From Opitutaceae bacterium (lineage in GTDB: Bacteria > Verrucomicrobiota > Verrucomicrobiia > Opitutales > Opitutaceae): DNA of 6,412 nucleotides. The number at the start of each line of letters is the position of its first letter. Position 1 is the stretch's first letter. The position numbers and the translations under genes are program-made. Positions 4,960 to 6,412 of this stretch are shown here, in pieces. The notes under the pieces were generated by a model. The model ran no database searches. It was not told where the DNA came from and worked only from the letters and a program-made list of their open reading frames with translations. Location: assembly GCA_020847775.1 (NCBI GenBank), contig JADLBI010000167.1, positions 1 through 6,412 on the forward strand, written 5' to 3'.

Positions 4960-6387
4960 GTGAACGAATCTGCTCCCATCACCAACGTCCTTGCCGAACG
5001 CTACGCTTCGCCCGCCATCAAGGCTATCTGGTCGCCCACCGGGCGCGTGGGCCTCGAACGCGATTTCTGGATCGCCGTCATGAAGGCGCAGCGCGACCTC
5101 GGCGTGCCGATTCCGGCCGAGGCGATCAAGGACTACGAAAAGGTGAAGGACCAGATCGACCTCGCGTCGATCGACGCGCGCGAGCGCGTGACGCTGCACG
5201 ACGTGAAGGCGCGCATCGAGGAGTTCTCCGGCCTCGCCAACCGCCAGTTCATCCACCTCGGCCTCACCAGCCGCGATCTCACGGAAAACGTCGAGCAGCT
5301 CCAAATCCTGCGCTCGCTCAAGGTCGTGCAGCTCAAGGCCGCCGCCGCGCTCCTCGGCCTCGCGAGGCAGGCCGAGGCGCACCGCGATTTGCTGCTCACC
5401 GGCCGCACGCACAACGTGCCCGCGCAGCCCACCACGCTCGGCAAACGCATCGCCATGTTCGGCGAGGAACTGTTCGCGGCCTACACGCGCCTTGCCGAGT
5501 TGGTTGACCGTTATCCTGTTCGCGGCCTCAAGGGCGCGGTCGGCACGCAGCTCGATCAACTCACGCTCCTCGGGGGCGACAACCACAAGGTCGATCAACT
5601 CGAGCGCCGCGTGCTCAAGCACCTCGGCTTCCGCGGTTCGCTCAACGCCGTCGGCCATGTTTACCCGCGCAGCCTCGATTTCGAAGTCGTCACCGCGCTG
5701 CATCAAATCGCCGCCGCCGCCGCGAGCTTCGCCACCACGCTGCGCCTCATGGCCGGCCAAGGTTTGCTGACGGAAGGGTTTCAAAAAGGCCAGGTCGGTT
5801 CGTCCGCGATGCCGCACAAGATGAACGCGCGCAATTGCGAGCGCATTTGCGGTTTCACCACCATTCTCAGCGGCTACGTCGCCATGACCACCGGCCTCGC
5901 CGGTCACCAGTGGAACGAAGGCGACGTGTCCTGCTCGGTCGTGCGCCGCGTCGCGCTGCCCGATTCGTTCTACGCCATCGACGGCCTGCTCGAGACGTGG
6001 CTCAACGTGCTCAACCAGATGAACGTGTTCTCCGCCGTCATCGCCGCGGAAAACGAGCGCAACCTGCCCTTCCTCGCCACCACCACGATCTTGATGGAGG
6101 CCGTCAAGGCCGGCGCCGGCCGCGAGACCGCGCACGAAGCGATCAAGGAACACGCGCTCGCCGCCGCCCAAGCGATTCGCGCCGGTGGCGAGGCCGACAT
6201 GATTAACCGCCTCTCCGGCGACAAGCGCCTCAAGCTCGGCAAGACCGCGTTGCGCCGCATTCTGGCCGAAACGCATCGCTTCGTCGGCGCGGCTCCACAT
6301 CAAGTGGACGCCTTCGTCGCCACCGCGCGCCGCCTCGCCAAGCGCCAAAAAGGCGCCGCCAATTACCAGCCGGGTAAGCTACTGTAA
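4960..6387 (+). CDS. purB: Adenylosuccinate lyase
   Basis: A 475-residue cytosolic enzyme of the fumarase/aspartase superfamily. It cleaves SAICAR to AICAR and adenylosuccinate to AMP, releasing fumarate, in purine biosynthesis; active sites form between subunits of a homotetramer. Visible landmarks are NVLAERYASPAIKAIWSP at the N-terminus, His80 in LHDVKARIEEF, GLTSRDLTENVEQ (101-113), the catalytic-acid histidine His151 in GRTHNVPAQP, and the signature loop GSSAMPHKMN (280-289), whose serine pair contains the catalytic base. The residue after the signature Asn is Ala, not the usual Pro. LPFLATTTILMEAVKAG and the ending AANYQPGKLL complete a full-length protein. From memory these features resemble the actinobacterial PurB group more than E. 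coli PurB. The start is GTG 4960, which places the conserved NVLAERY at residues 9-15. A pyrimidine-rich stretch (CTTCTTTTC) and no Shine-Dalgarno precede it. ppnP lies 94 bp upstream. Confidence 0.97.
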   Translation: MNESAPITNVLAERYASPAIKAIWSPTGRVGLERDFWIAVMKAQRDLGVPIPAEAIKDYEKVKDQIDLASIDARERVTLHDVKARIEEFSGLANRQFIHLGLTSRDLTENVEQLQILRSLKVVQLKAAAALLGLARQAEAHRDLLLTGRTHNVPAQPTTLGKRIAMFGEELFAAYTRLAELVDRYPVRGLKGAVGTQLDQLTLLGGDNHKVDQLERRVLKHLGFRGSLNAVGHVYPRSLDFEVVTALHQIAAAAASFATTLRLMAGQGLLTEGFQKGQVGSSAMPHKMNARNCERICGFTTILSGYVAMTTGLAGHQWNEGDVSCSVVRRVALPDSFYAIDGLLETWLNVLNQMNVFSAVIAAENERNLPFLATTTILMEAVKAGAGRETAHEAIKEHALAAAQAIRAGGEADMINRLSGDKRLKLGKTALRRILAETHRFVGAAPHQVDAFVATARRLAKRQKGAANYQPGKLL

Positions 6388-6412
6388 GTCGCCCGTAGCG
6401 GCGAGCGCCAGC
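6388..6412. other. Non-coding start of the region after purB
   Basis: The last 25 bases follow the purB stop. TCGCC (6389-6393) and GGCGA (6400-6404) can form a 5-bp stem around CGTAGC. This might be the beginning of a terminator or of an intergenic GC-rich repeat that runs out of the window. Too little is present to decide. Confidence 0.2.

Noticed and set aside
4945..6348. A 467-codon open frame on the minus strand opposite purB
   Set aside because: It lies almost wholly antisense to purB, a certain gene. The translated product is low in complexity, rich in Gly/Ala/Arg/Glu/Val, and matches no family I know. Long antisense frames are expected in GC-rich genes with strong third-position bias.

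Overview
This 6.4 kb window is high-GC, gene-dense bacterial DNA from a Gram-negative (diderm) organism. The lipopolysaccharide-transport permease and two extracytoplasmic prolyl isomerases show that it is diderm. The general style (GC-rich codons, start sites without Shine-Dalgarno sequences, the form of the proteins) suggests Verrucomicrobia, perhaps the Opitutales. That placement is an inference from memory and was not checked by a search.

Layout. A class I SAM-dependent methyltransferase enters from the left on the + strand and only its C-terminus is present (to 119). It converges on a two-gene minus-strand unit, read right to left: a secreted cyclophilin with a long unrecognised C-terminal region (1863 to 712), then a membrane-anchored FKBP (673 to 140). 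A 224-bp divergent intergenic region (1864-2087) separates this unit from a plus-strand series: an LptF/LptG-family permease (2088-3233), holA for the DNA polymerase III delta subunit (3293-4384), ppnP, a cupin-fold nucleoside phosphorylase (4539-4865), and purB for adenylosuccinate lyase (4960-6387). The last 25 bases are non-coding.

How the genes work together. The cyclophilin/FKBP pair looks like an envelope protein-folding module built from two unrelated prolyl isomerase families. The permease belongs to the LPS export machine, and holA to the replisome clamp loader. ppnP and purB both act on purines (nucleoside phosphorolysis, and AMP/AICAR formation).

Most unusual features. The non-coding DNA around ppnP carries strong dyad symmetry. 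Two near-perfect palindromes (4418-4448 and 4873-4901) share a 19-bp core and differ by symmetric, pairing-preserving changes, one just after holA and one just after ppnP. Neither is followed by a T-run, so they are not ordinary intrinsic terminators. Two further dyads follow immediately in the purB upstream region. The other point of interest is the roughly 190-residue extra region on the cyclophilin. No CRISPR array, RNA gene, insertion sequence or phage feature was seen.
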